NCBI GenBank assembly: GCA_963744255.1
Contig: CAVUSZ010000035.1
Span: forward strand, 24,986 to 88,985
Source of the DNA: DATEDA01 sp963744255
GTDB taxonomy: Bacteria > Pseudomonadota > Gammaproteobacteria > Burkholderiales > SG8-39
Direction of reading: 5' to 3'
DNA: 64,000 nucleotides
Shown: positions 42,798-51,812 of the stretch, piece after piece
How the letters are laid out: every line of letters starts with the position of its first letter
Numbering within the stretch: position 1 is the first letter of the stretch
Position numbers and translations under genes: made by a program
The notes under the pieces: generated by a model
The model's database searches: none
Told to the model about the DNA's origin: nothing
The model's input: the letters and a program-made list of their open reading frames with translations, nothing else

Positions 42798-42897
42798 CGG
42801 GGGTGCTTGGTCACTCGGCCGATTGCGGCCTGCGCCCGCCTTCGAGCTGTGGACGAGCCGGGAAGAAGAGGGTACGCAGCGGGAGCGATCTGGTCGG

Positions 42898-43775
42898 CTA
42901 TTCGTCGAACACGTCGGTGCCGAAGACCTCGTAATGGATGCGCGACTCATGCACCCCGAGCGCCTTGAGCGCCTCCGACCTGCATGCGCATGAACGGAAT
43001 CGGGCCGCAGACGTAGTAGTCGGCCTCGGGCTTCAGGACCGAATTGGCGATGCGGCCCAGATCGACCAGCCCCGCATAGTCGTAGTCGTAGCCCTGCTCG
43101 TCGCTCTCCAGCGGAGAGTCGTAGAACACGAAGCTCGTGAGGCGGCGGTTCGTATCGGCGACCGCCTTCACGCGGTCCTTCATCGCATGCACACTGCTAT
43201 TGCGCGCACCATGCACGAACACGACCTCGCGGTCGGTGTCCCTCAACACCGCCTTTAGCATGCTGACGAGCGGCGTCAGGCCGACGCCGCCGCTGATCAG
43301 CACCACCGGGGTAGTCGCCTGCATGTCGATGACGAAGTCGCCGAAGGGCGGGGTGATCTTGACCACGTCACCTTTGTTCACGTAGTCGTGCAGCAGGTTC
43401 GACACGTAGCCGGCCGATTGCGCCGCGCCTTCGCTCTCGCGCTTGACCGAAATCCGGTAGCTCTTGCCGTTCGGAGCGTCGGACAGGCTGTACTGGCGGA
43501 TCTGCTGCAAGCCGAGCTGCGGCACGTCGACGACCACGCTGATGTATTGGCCCGGGCTTGAAATCCGAGACCGGCTTGCCGTCCTCCGGTTCGAGGAAGA
43601 ACGACGTGATCACCTCGCTTTCCTGCCGCTTCTGCCGAACCACGAAGTTACGCCAGCCTTTCCAGCCGCCCGGCCGCGCGGCGGCTTCTTCGTAGAGCTC
43701 CGCTTCCGCCTTGATGAAAATCTCGGCTAGCGCCCCGTACGCTTCCGTCCATGCGGCGATGATCTTCTCGTCTCC
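42898..43775 (-). pseudogene. hmp: Flavohaemoprotein, 5'-truncated with two frame breaks
   Basis: Hmp detoxifies nitric oxide. Here the globin part survives only from IIAAWTEAYGALAEIFIKAE onward; an in-frame stop lies just upstream at 43776-43778 and the haem-binding residues are missing. The reductase part is well conserved: WRNFVVRQKRQESEVITSFF, then (extra base near 43548) VVVDVPQLGLQQIRQYSLSD, VVLISGGVGLTPLVSMLKAV and DYYVCGPIPFMRMQ. An extra base near 42975 precedes ALKALGVHESRIHYEVFGTD. The stop is at 42898. Without the haem pocket it cannot act as a nitric oxide dioxygenase. Confidence 0.75.
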
Positions 43776-44063
43776 TTATCGAAAAGACACCGTGCCAACG
43801 ACGTGAACGCAAGCGACGCCTCTACATGGCGGAAGTCATTCTACGCGCAAGCATGCGCAGCGGCAGCCCCGTGCAGTCGGGAGTTTCGGCCGGCACTCAC
43901 GGCTGAGCCGTCAGCTTGAGCAGTTCGAGCCTCGTTTTCGCATTTTTCGCGAGGCCGGGTTGAACGGAATCATCGGCTCGGGTCGCGCGGGAGGCGAGAA
44001 ACGGCGTGCAGTGCCGACCTTGCCTCTTGGCAGTTGCCTCGGAGTGCGTTCTGATGCGCGCCC

Positions 44064-44388
44064 ATGTACCTGCGCTACACGACGCGCAAGAAAGACGGCA
44101 AGGTTCATCGCACCTGGTGGCTGGTGCGCTCAGTGCGGATCGGTCGTCGCGTGATCCAGCAGACGGTCACGCATCTGGGCGAACTCGATGAAGCGGGACG
44201 GCTGCGCGCACGCGCGCTGGCGCGCGCCCTCATTGGCGAGCCGGAGCAGGGGGATTTGTTTGATGACGGGAGGTGCGAGCGAACGATCGGCGTGCGACTC
44301 AAAGGGGTGCGCGTCGAAAACGGCCGGCAGTTCGGCAACGCGTACTTGGCGCTCGCGCTATGGCGCGCCTGCCGGCTCGATGAGTTCA
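44064..44388 (+). pseudogene. Transposase fragment (IS1634/IS4-like), N-terminal 108 residues
   Basis: The frame opens MYLRYTTRKKDGKVHRTWWL and continues VIQQTVTHLGELDEAGRLRA and FGNAYLALALWRACRLDEF, which is the N-terminal region of IS1634-type DDE transposases. At about 44388 the similarity stops abruptly, before any catalytic residue, and the sequence runs into the end of the CoA-transferase gene. Terminal inverted repeats were not found by eye. 43776-44063 upstream holds no gene and may contain the element's left end. Confidence 0.7.
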
Positions 44389-44455
44389 CGGTGGCGCCTG
44401 ACAACTTCCAGGCCGTCGCGTCCAGGTCGCTTCGAAGGAGCCCCGGTGGTGACGA

Positions 44456-45571
44456 TCAGAGCGCGGTCGGAGGCCCCTCGAATCCGGCGTTCGTCATGCG
44501 CAGCGGCGGCCGGGCAGCCGGCGGCTCTCCGTCGACCCAGGCTGGAAACAGCGCCTGCAGCGCTCCGCCCGGAGCGCGCCGTACGAGCCGCCGCGCGCGC
44601 ACCTGCTCCGACTCAAGCGCCTCGCCGAGCGTCTGCACCGGCGTATAGCAGCAATCGGCAGGCATGAAGCGCGCGTTGCACTCCGCCAGCGTTAGGCCGG
44701 CGAAGAACGCCTCGACCTCCACGATAAGCGTGCGATGCGGGAGCGCCTCGGCACCGCGTGCAATCCAGTCCGGCCGCCCGGCGGCCTCGCAGAAGCGGCG
44801 CCAGAATTTGTCGCCCGCAGCGCCGAGCGCGACGTGTCCGCCGTCGTGTGTACGGTAGACGCGGTACCACGCCGCGCCACCGTTCAGGTAGGTCTCGTCG
44901 GGGCCTGGCGAGTAGCCGCTTGCGCCGTAGTCGGCCACTTGGAAGGTTTGGAGCGGCATGACCGAATCGGCGAGACCGATATCGATCGTGCAGCCCCGCC
45001 CGTCGCCGTCGCGCGCCCGCAGGGCGCCCAGGATCGCGATAACGGAGAACAGCGCCCCGACATTGTCCGCGACCGGGGGATCGAAGAAGCGGGCGGTGCC
45101 GCCGCTCTGGCGATCGAGGATGCCGGTGGAGGCGAGATAGTTCGCGTCGTGCCCCGCGGCGCCAGCCAGCGGTCCGACGGTGCCGTAGCCGGAGAGCGCG
45201 CAGTAGACAAGCCCGGGATTGATCTTCGATAGGGTCTCGTAGCCGAGCCCGAGCTTCGTCATCACGCCGGGCCGGAACGACTCGAGCAGCACGTCGGCCA
45301 CCTCGACGAGTCGGAGAAACTCCGCGCGCACGGCCGCATCCTTGAGATTCATCCGCCGCACGCTCTTTCCCGCGTTCACCGCGGCGTAGAAGAGCGGCTG
45401 GCCTGCGGCATCGCGCGGTCCGAGCTCCTGCATCTCGTCGCCAGAAGGGGCTTCTATCTTGAGGACCTCCGCGCCGAGGTCGGCGAGCAGCAACGTCGCC
45501 TTCGGCCCCGGCAAGTACCGCGAGAGGTCGAGAACCCGCACGCCTCGCAGGCAGTCGTTCAATCGGGACAT
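44456..45571 (-). CDS. CaiB/BaiF family CoA-transferase
   Basis: Family III CoA-transferases move CoA between organic acids. The 371-residue protein has the typical beginning (CLRGVRVLDLSRYLPGPKAT), KIEAPSGDEM, KSVRRMNLKDA, the GYGTVGPLAGAAGHDANYLA block with the catalytic aspartate (GHD), and YLNGGAAWYRVYRTHDGGHV. The start at 45571 was preferred to an ATG 13 codons upstream because family similarity starts there. The C-terminus is a little short and abuts the transposase fragment, so a few residues may have been lost to that insertion. Confidence 0.88.
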   Translation of the reverse strand: MSRLNDCLRGVRVLDLSRYLPGPKATLLLADLGAEVLKIEAPSGDEMQELGPRDAAGQPLFYAAVNAGKSVRRMNLKDAAVRAEFLRLVEVADVLLESFRPGVMTKLGLGYETLSKINPGLVYCALSGYGTVGPLAGAAGHDANYLASTGILDRQSGGTARFFDPPVADNVGALFSVIAILGALRARDGDGRGCTIDIGLADSVMPLQTFQVADYGASGYSPGPDETYLNGGAAWYRVYRTHDGGHVALGAAGDKFWRRFCEAAGRPDWIARGAEALPHRTLIVEVEAFFAGLTLAECNARFMPADCCYTPVQTLGEALESEQVRARRLVRRAPGGALQALFPAWVDGEPPAARPPLRMTNAGFEGPPTAL

Positions 45572-45581
45572 GGTGTCCTCG

Positions 45582-46633
45582 CTATTGCAGCCGCGGCCGG
45601 CGCTTCGCACTGCCGGGTCCCGCGGTTGGCGATCGATGCATTCTCCGTTCGATCGCCGCCGGTTCCGGATCGGACTCGCGTGACGCGACGCGCCCGCTCG
45701 CTCCGGGCGGTGCCGGTTGCGCAGGCGCTGCTGTGGTCCCGGGCTCGCCGAGCGGCGGCAGCCGGGTCATCTCGGCCACGATCCGCGCGATCTCCGCGAT
45801 CGCCGGGTCGATGCTCTCGGCCCGGGTCGCGACGAAGAACGTGAGCGGCGGCAGCGGTGGCACCGGCGCCGGCGCCCGCAAAGTCCCAGACGCGATCTCC
45901 CTCATGACCAGCTCCGCGGCACCATGCAGATGCAGACGCCGGCTCGCGCCGCCTCGAGCATGGTCGAGAGGTTGTTGCAGTAGCTGACCGTGACTGGCAC
46001 CGCGGCGGCCTCGGCGAACCACGCCTGCATGTGGGCGAACAGCCGCGCGTCGCGGCCGAGGGAAAGGATCGGCAGCGCGGCGAGGTCGCCCGGACTGACG
46101 ACGGTCGCGTCGCCGAGCAGCGCCGGGGTGCCGACCCACGCGATGCGCATCGCGCCGATCGGCACGACCTTGAGCGCCGGCTCCTCGACCGGCCCGCCGA
46201 TTACCGCGACGTCGATGCCGCCGCGCTCGAGCTTGTGCTTGAGGTTCGCATTGACGTCGACGTCGAACTCGACGTCGAGCCCGGGAAAGTAGCGCTTGAG
46301 CTCGTTGATCATCGCGACCAGCGATCGTGCGGCGATCACCTCGCCCACGCCGATCTTCACCACGCCCTGAACCATGTCCGGCTTGCCGGCAGCGAGCCGC
46401 AGCTTGGCGGCGTCGGCGACAACCTTCTCCGCGTGGACGAGCAGCTCGCGTCCTTTCAGCGTGAGCTGCACATGCCGGCCGATGCGATCGAACAGCGTTA
46501 CGTCGAGCTCGCTCTCCAGCTCGCGGATGCGCGCGGACACGTTGGCCTGCGACGTGTGCAGCCGCTCGGCCGCGGCGCTGAACGTGCCGAGCCGCGCGAT
46601 CCAATAGAAGGTCTCGAGCTGCCGGATGTTCAT
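45582..46633 (-). pseudogene. LysR-family regulator, one frame break
   Basis: The N-terminus is a standard LysR helix-turn-helix (MNIRQLETFYWIARLGTFSA, RLHTSQANVSARIRELESEL), followed by the effector domain (VVKIGVGEVIAARSLVAMIN, IDVAVIGGPVEEPALKVVPI). At about 45912 one missing base shifts from MVPR into another frame, where ELVMREIASGTLRAPAPVPP and FFVATRAESIDPAIAEIARI finish the domain. A proline-rich tail follows to 45582. It lies between the cyclase-family gene and the CoA-transferase gene and may control both. Confidence 0.78.
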
Positions 46634-46641
46634 ATCGGCTG

Positions 46642-47515
46642 TCAGAAGACCGCGACGGGCGCCAGCGGACTGCCGGTGCCGCCTGCGATCGGCAGCGGCG
46701 CCGCGACGAACAGGAACGCGCCCGGCCCGGCGTCGGCGAGCGGTACGAGTGCGAGCCCTTCGATCAGCGACACGCCGTAGTCGCGGATCAGGCACTGATG
46801 GACCGGGAACACCTTGCCGGTCGGGAACGGGATGGCCTCGACCGCGTAGTTGTCCGCGCCCACGACCGCCACCCCGCGCTCGGCGAGCCACAGCGCGGCG
46901 CCGACGTCGAGGCCCGGCTCGCCGTCGTAATACCCGGGCTCGACGAGCATCGATTCGAGCCACCCGGTGCGCAGCAGCACGACGTCGCCGCCCTGGACCT
47001 CGACCCGCGCCCGCTCCGCGGCAGCTTCAAGCATCCCGCGCGTGACTGCCTCGCCGAGCGGCAGCGGGCCGCCGGCCACTGCAGCGACATCGAGCAGCAC
47101 GCCTCGCGCGACGATTGGCCCCATCTTGTCGATGCCGCAGCGCGCCGCGCCGGTCGTGCTGCGGATTCCGTTCGATCGGGAAGCCGTTGTAGAGCTTGTC
47201 GTCGTACCAGGCGTGGCAGAGCGCGTCGATGTGCGTGCCGAAGTGCAGCGGCAGCACGACCGTGTCCTCTGCGAACTGGAAGCCCCCCGGCCGCTTCCCG
47301 CCGGCGGCATAGTCGCCGCCGTCACGGCCCATGAAGTGCTGCATCGACGCGCGGTGCCCAGGCACCGGCGTGCGCTCCGAGAGCGGCTGGGCGAGGCTGA
47401 TCACCCGTCCACTGCGGACCAAGCCCACCGCCTGTCTCACCTGCTCGCTGCCGACAAAATTGAGCGCGCCGCGCTCGTCCTCGGCGCCCCACTGGCCCCA
47501 TGCACCTAGCGTCAT
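46642..47515 (-). pseudogene. Cyclase family (KynB/isatin hydrolase-like) metal hydrolase, one frame break
   Basis: The 290-residue product belongs to the cyclase family (Mn- or Zn-dependent amidohydrolases such as kynurenine formamidase and isatin hydrolase). Blocks seen are GQWGAEDERGALNFVGSEQV, VVLPLHFGTHIDALCHAWYD (the HxGTHxD-type metal motif), and after one extra base near 47172 STTGAARCGIDKMGPIVARG, DVVLLRTGWLESMLVEPGYY and VVGADNYAVEAIPFPTGKVF. It starts at 47515 and is followed after 8 bases by the LysR gene. It may open an amide or lactone-like ring in the degraded compound. Confidence 0.8.
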
Positions 47516-47535
47516 GCTTGCAATTCCTCCTGGTC

Positions 47536-48528
47536 TCAGTCCAGTGTCAGCTTGATCCGGGTCGAGACCTCGCGCCACCGCGCGACGTCGCGGCGCATCA
47601 GCCCGTCGAGCTCGCGCGCGTTGAGATAGGCGGCCTCGACGCCGCGGCTCCGCAGCCCCGCCTGCACGTCCGGATCGGCCAGCACGTGGGCGAGATCCTG
47701 GCTCATCTTCTGCACGATCGCCGGCGGCGTCTTCGCTGGCAGGAGCAGCCCATACCAGATGTCGACGTCGAACCCGGCGACGCCGGACTCGATGACGGTG
47801 GGCACCTCGGGGAGCTGGGACCAGCGCTTCACGGTCGTCACCGCCAGCGGGCGCACGCGGCCGTCCTTGATGGTGGCCTCGAACGCCGAGGCCGCGCCGA
47901 ACGCCAGGTCCACCTCCTTCGCGATCATCGCCGTCACCGCCGGCCCCGAACCCTTGTACGGCACGTGGACCATCTGCACCCCGGTCTCCATTGCGAACAG
48001 CTCCGCCGCGAGGTGCGGCGCGGTGCCCGCGCCGGCCGAAGCGTAGTTGAGCTTGCCGGGGTTCGCCTTCGCGTAGGCGATCAGCTCGGGGAGGTTCTTC
48101 ACCGGCACGCGATCGTTCACGACGACGGCGAGCGGCGAAATCGCGTAGCGGCCGACCGGCGCGAAGTCGCGCAGCAAGTCCCACGACAGGTTCCGGTAGA
48201 CGGTGGTATTGATGGTGTAGGAGTTCACGCACAGCAGCGCCGTGTAGCCGTCCGGCGCCGCACGCGCCACCACGTCGGCGCCGAGGTTGCCGCCTGCGCC
48301 CGGCCGGTTGTCGACGATCAGCTGCTGGCCCCAGAGCTCCGTGAGTTTCGGCGCGAGGACGCGCAGCGAGATGTCCGAGCCGCCCGGGGCGAATCCGACC
48401 ACCACACGCACCGGCCGCTCGGGAAACGCTTGCGCGGCCGCGCCGGCCGGCACGCCGAGGGCGGCGCCGAGCAGCGCCGCGGCGAGAGCCCTGATCGCCG
48501 TCGCGCCGGGATTCGATCGAGTCGCCAT
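47536..48528 (-). CDS. Bug/TctC periplasmic solute-binding protein
   Basis: The 330-residue protein has a signal peptide (AIRALAAALLGAALGVPAGA, cleavage near AAAQA) and the Bug family blocks FPERPVRVVVGFAPGGSDIS, LIVDNRPGAGGNLGADVVAR, DGYTALLCVNSYTINTTVYR, ANPGKLNYASAGAGTAPHLA and MVHVPYKGSGPAVTAMIAKE. These proteins bind organic acids in the periplasm. The start at 48528 avoids an overlap with the acyl-CoA dehydrogenase upstream. No partner tctAB permease genes are near. Confidence 0.92.
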   Translation of the reverse strand: MATRSNPGATAIRALAAALLGAALGVPAGAAAQAFPERPVRVVVGFAPGGSDISLRVLAPKLTELWGQQLIVDNRPGAGGNLGADVVARAAPDGYTALLCVNSYTINTTVYRNLSWDLLRDFAPVGRYAISPLAVVVNDRVPVKNLPELIAYAKANPGKLNYASAGAGTAPHLAAELFAMETGVQMVHVPYKGSGPAVTAMIAKEVDLAFGAASAFEATIKDGRVRPLAVTTVKRWSQLPEVPTVIESGVAGFDVDIWYGLLLPAKTPPAIVQKMSQDLAHVLADPDVQAGLRSRGVEAAYLNARELDGLMRRDVARWREVSTRIKLTLD

Positions 48529-48545
48529 CGAGCCTTCACTCCTAA

Positions 48546-49745
48546 TCATAGCCACTGCCGTTCACCCGACCCGGCGCCGGTGGCGTGCGAGCGGCGCGCC
48601 ACCTTGGGCAGCAGGCTCCGCCCGATGATCTGCTTCATCACCTCGCTCGCGCCGCCGCCGATCCGGGTCATGCGCGCATCCGCGTACGCCCGCGCGATCG
48701 GGAACTCCCACATGTAGCCCCACCCGCCGAAGAACTGCAGGCACTGGTCGATCACCCGGCCCTGGAGCTCGGTCGCGATCAGCTTCGCCGCCGCGGCGTC
48801 GACTGGATCGAGCTTCGACTCGAGATGGAGCTCGATGCAGCGGTCGACGAACACTCGCTGCGCGAGGATGTCGGCGTGCATCTCAGCCAGCTTGAACTGC
48901 GTGTTCTGGAAATCGGCGAGCGTATGGCCGAACATCCGGCGCTCGGCCGCGTACGCGATCGTCGATTCGAGCGCGACCTCCGCCGCCGCCACCGCCCGGA
49001 CGGCCTGCACCAGGCGCTCCTGGGTGAGCTGCGTCATGAGGTGGTAGAAGCCGCGGTTCTCCTTGCCGAGCAGGTTCGACGCGGGCACGCGCAGATCGGC
49101 GAAGAAGAGCTCCGCCGTGTCCTGCGCCTTGCAGCCGATCTTCTCCAGCCGGCGGCCGCGCTGGAAGCCCGGCCGGTCGGTCTCGACGAGGATGAGGCTG
49201 ATTCCCTTCGCGCCGGCCCTGGGATCGGTCTTGCACGAGAGCACGAGCAGGTCAGCAGTGGTGCCGTTCGTGATGAACACCTTCTGACCGTTGATGACGT
49301 AGTCGTCGCCGTCGCGCACGGCGGTAGTCCGCATTCCCTGCAGGTCGCTGCCCGAAGAGGGCTCGGTCATCCCGAGCGCGAGGATCACCTCCCCCGCCGC
49401 CATCCTGGGCAGCCAGTGGCGCTTCTGCGCCTCGCTGCCGAACTCGAGGAAGTACGGCGCGATGATCTCCGAGTGGAGGTAGAACGTCGGGCCGGTCGCG
49501 CCGGCGCGGGCCATCTCCTCGATCAGGATCGTGCTGTGCAGGAAATCGCCGCCCATCCCGCCGTACTCCTCCGGGACAGCGCAGCAGAGGAGTCCGGTCG
49601 CGCCGGCCTTGCGCCAGAGCTCGCGCGGGACCTGGCCGGCCTTCTCCCATTCCTGGTGGTGCGGCGTGATCTCGGTCGCGATGAACCGGCGAACGGTGTC
49701 GCGGAAGGTGTCGTGCTCGCCCGAGAATAGCGTGCGGGGGATCAT
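48546..49745 (-). CDS. Acyl-CoA dehydrogenase
   Basis: The 399-residue flavoenzyme oxidises an acyl-CoA to the 2,3-enoyl-CoA. Visible blocks are TGLLCCAVPEEYGGMGGDFL, LALGMTEPSSGSDLQGMRTT (FAD/substrate strand), YVINGQKVFITNGTTADLLV, RRMFGHTLADFQNTQFKLAE and QCLQFFGGWGYMWEFPIARA, all typical. It lies 17 bases upstream of the Bug gene and behind the TetR gene, forming a minus-strand run TetR - acyl-CoA dehydrogenase - Bug - cyclase - LysR - CoA-transferase. The acyl substrate is not evident. Confidence 0.93.
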   Translation of the reverse strand: MIPRTLFSGEHDTFRDTVRRFIATEITPHHQEWEKAGQVPRELWRKAGATGLLCCAVPEEYGGMGGDFLHSTILIEEMARAGATGPTFYLHSEIIAPYFLEFGSEAQKRHWLPRMAAGEVILALGMTEPSSGSDLQGMRTTAVRDGDDYVINGQKVFITNGTTADLLVLSCKTDPRAGAKGISLILVETDRPGFQRGRRLEKIGCKAQDTAELFFADLRVPASNLLGKENRGFYHLMTQLTQERLVQAVRAVAAAEVALESTIAYAAERRMFGHTLADFQNTQFKLAEMHADILAQRVFVDRCIELHLESKLDPVDAAAAKLIATELQGRVIDQCLQFFGGWGYMWEFPIARAYADARMTRIGGGASEVMKQIIGRSLLPKVARRSHATGAGSGERQWL

Positions 49746-49754
49746 GACGAGCCG

Positions 49755-50474
49755 TCAGGCGCGGACGCGCCGCTGCGCGCGGTCCGGCCCCTTCGGGGAG
49801 GCCGCGGCCTGCGCCGGCCGGCTCCGCACCATCGCGAGGATGAGGGCGGTGATCCGGTCGGCGACATCGGCGAGCTCAAGGCGTCCGGACGGGCGATACC
49901 AGACATAGGCCCAGCTCACCATGCCGCCGATCATCAGCGAGGCGATGCGCGTGTCGGGCACGTCGAACTCGCCTGCCGCGACACCGGCGTCGAGCAGCGC
50001 GGTGAGCTTGCGGTCGAACTCGCGGCGCATGTCGTTGATGCGCTTCAGGTCCTTCGGCTCGAGGTTCTTCTCTTCGCGCGAGAAGATGGCGATCGGCCCC
50101 TGGTTCTCGAGCACCGCCATGACGAATTCACGGCCGAACGCGACGAGCTTGTCGGTCGGCGACCGGCGGGTCGCGACCACCGGTTGATCGCGGCAGGGAC
50201 GACCGATCCCGCGCGCGCAGATTTCCGCCAGCAGGCCCGACTTCGATTTGAAATAGGAATAGATGAACGGCTTGGTGACGCCCAGGCGTTCCCCGACCGC
50301 CTCGAGCGTGGTGTTCTCGTAGCCGTGCGCGTAGAAGAGTTCCACCGCCGCCATGACGATGCGCTCGCGCTTGAGCGCCGCGACCGCGTCGCGGACATTG
50401 CCGGAGAGGACACCATCGTTGTCGCTCGTGCCGGCTGCACCGGAAGTTCGCTGACCGTGCCTGCTGTTTAGCAT
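49755..50474 (-). CDS. TetR-family transcriptional regulator
   Basis: The 239-residue protein has a TetR helix-turn-helix (RIVMAAVELFYAHGYENTTL, VGERLGVTKPFIYSYFKSKS) and a helical ligand domain (IAIFSREEKNLEPKDLKRIN, MIGGMVSWAYVWYRPSGRLE) of the kind that often senses acyl-CoA esters. The first 27 residues are probably disordered; the true start could be nearer the helix-turn-helix. It starts the minus-strand catabolic run and is a candidate regulator for the divergent promoter at about 51.73-51.81 kb. Confidence 0.92.
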   Translation of the reverse strand: MLNSRHGQRTSGAAGTSDNDGVLSGNVRDAVAALKRERIVMAAVELFYAHGYENTTLEAVGERLGVTKPFIYSYFKSKSGLLAEICARGIGRPCRDQPVVATRRSPTDKLVAFGREFVMAVLENQGPIAIFSREEKNLEPKDLKRINDMRREFDRKLTALLDAGVAAGEFDVPDTRIASLMIGGMVSWAYVWYRPSGRLELADVADRITALILAMVRSRPAQAAASPKGPDRAQRRVRA

Positions 50475-50520
50475 GTTCCGCTACCCCTCACGCATTCGTC
50501 GCCACGCTCTCGCACCCCGC

Positions 50521-51717
50521 CTACCGCGATGCGGCCAAGCGCTCGATCTCGCCGGCGTCGAAGCCGAACGCCCGCAGCACCTCCGTCGTGTGCTCGCCGA
50601 GCCGCGGCGGACCGCGGCGGATCGTCGCCGGCGACGCCGACATCTCGATCGGGTTGGCCGGGAGGCGCAGCGTGCCTTCCGTGGGGTGCTCCACCAGGCG
50701 CCAGAAGCCGGTGCTCTCGAGGTGCGGGTCGTGCAGCAGATCCTCGAGGTCGTTCACCACCGCGCAGGGGATGTCGGCTTCGCCGAGCAGGGCGATCCAT
50801 TCGGCGTTGGTGCGGGCGGCAAGCTGCCGGGCGAGTTCGCCGAGCACGAGGTCGAGGTTGCGTTGCCGGCCGCTCTGGGTGGCGAAGCGCGGATCGGCCG
50901 CGAGGTCGGGACGCGCGCTCAGCTCGAAGAACCGGCGCCAGTTGGTGTCGGTGTAGGGCAGGACGCAGAGATAGCCGTCCTTCGTCCGGAACGGCCGGCG
51001 CATCCCCTGGCGCACCGGCTCGTAGCCCATCTTTCCCTCCGGCGGCTCGAACACGCAGCCGCCGAGATGCTCGGCCGAGTTGAACGCGACCATCGTCTCG
51101 AGCATCGGCACGACGACTTCCTGGCCGCGGCCGGTGCGCGCGCGGTGGAACAGCGCGAGCACGATCGCGTAGGCGGCGTGCACGGCGGTCACCTTGTCCG
51201 CGATGATCGACGGGACGTAGCGCGGCTCGCCGGCGGCGATCGTCTGCAGCATCGCCAGGCCCGAGAGCGCCTGGACGATGTCGTCGTACGCCGCCCGCCC
51301 GGCGTAGGCCCCGGCATCGGAGAAGCCCTTCACATGGCAGTAGACGAGCCCGGGGTTCAGCGCCGCGAGCGGCGCGTAGGCGAGGCCGATGCGTTCGGCC
51401 GACGCGGTCCGGATCGAATGCAGCAGCACGTCGCAGCCGGCCGCCATCCGCCGCAACGCGGCCTGACCCCCCGGCCGCTTGAGGTCGAGGACGACGCTGC
51501 GCTTGTTGCGGTTGTTGGCGAGGAACAGCGCGCCCATCCCCTCCGACCGGCGCGACCCGATCGAGCGGGTGATGTCGCCCTCGGGCGCTTCCACCTTGAT
51601 GACGTCCGCGCCCATGTCCCCGAGGTACTGGGCGGTCATCGGCCCGAGCACCACGGACGACAGATCGAGGACCTTGACGCCCTCGAGCGGTCCGGCGCTC
51701 GCGATTGAGGTTGACAT
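50521..51717 (-). CDS. CaiB/BaiF family CoA-transferase
   Basis: The 398-residue protein has the family start (GPLEGVKVLDLSSVVLGPMT), VIKVEAPEGDITRSIGSRRS, RNKRSVVLDLKRPGGQAALR, the AYDDIVQALSGLAMLQTIAA region with the expected catalytic aspartate, and the closing ANPIEMSASPATIRRGPPRL / GEHTTEVLRAFGF. It activates an organic acid by taking CoA from a donor thioester. It is transcribed away from the luciferase-like monooxygenase gene across a short AT-rich divergent promoter. It is 46 bases from the TetR gene. Confidence 0.94.
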   Translation of the reverse strand: MSTSIASAGPLEGVKVLDLSSVVLGPMTAQYLGDMGADVIKVEAPEGDITRSIGSRRSEGMGALFLANNRNKRSVVLDLKRPGGQAALRRMAAGCDVLLHSIRTASAERIGLAYAPLAALNPGLVYCHVKGFSDAGAYAGRAAYDDIVQALSGLAMLQTIAAGEPRYVPSIIADKVTAVHAAYAIVLALFHRARTGRGQEVVVPMLETMVAFNSAEHLGGCVFEPPEGKMGYEPVRQGMRRPFRTKDGYLCVLPYTDTNWRRFFELSARPDLAADPRFATQSGRQRNLDLVLGELARQLAARTNAEWIALLGEADIPCAVVNDLEDLLHDPHLESTGFWRLVEHPTEGTLRLPANPIEMSASPATIRRGPPRLGEHTTEVLRAFGFDAGEIERLAASR

Positions 51718-51724
51718 ACTCACG

Positions 51725-51762
51725 AGTAGTATTATAAACTCTCAAGTTAGAAAGTCTACTAC
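51725..51762. promoter_or_regulatory. Divergent AT-rich promoter with nested palindromes
   Basis: In a GC-rich genome this 90-base gap is unusually AT-rich. GTAGTA at 51726-51731 and TACTAC at 51757-51762 form an outer inverted repeat, and AACT-CTCA-AGTT near 51738-51749 an inner one. TATTAT and TATAAA boxes lie between. The layout suits an operator covering promoters for both the CoA-transferase (minus) and the monooxygenase (plus). The TetR protein encoded next door is the likely binder, by inference. Confidence 0.5.
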
Positions 51763-51812
51763 CAAATCCTATCCGAAGCTTACTGTAGGGTCTCCTGCAC
51801 AGGAGGAGCGGC

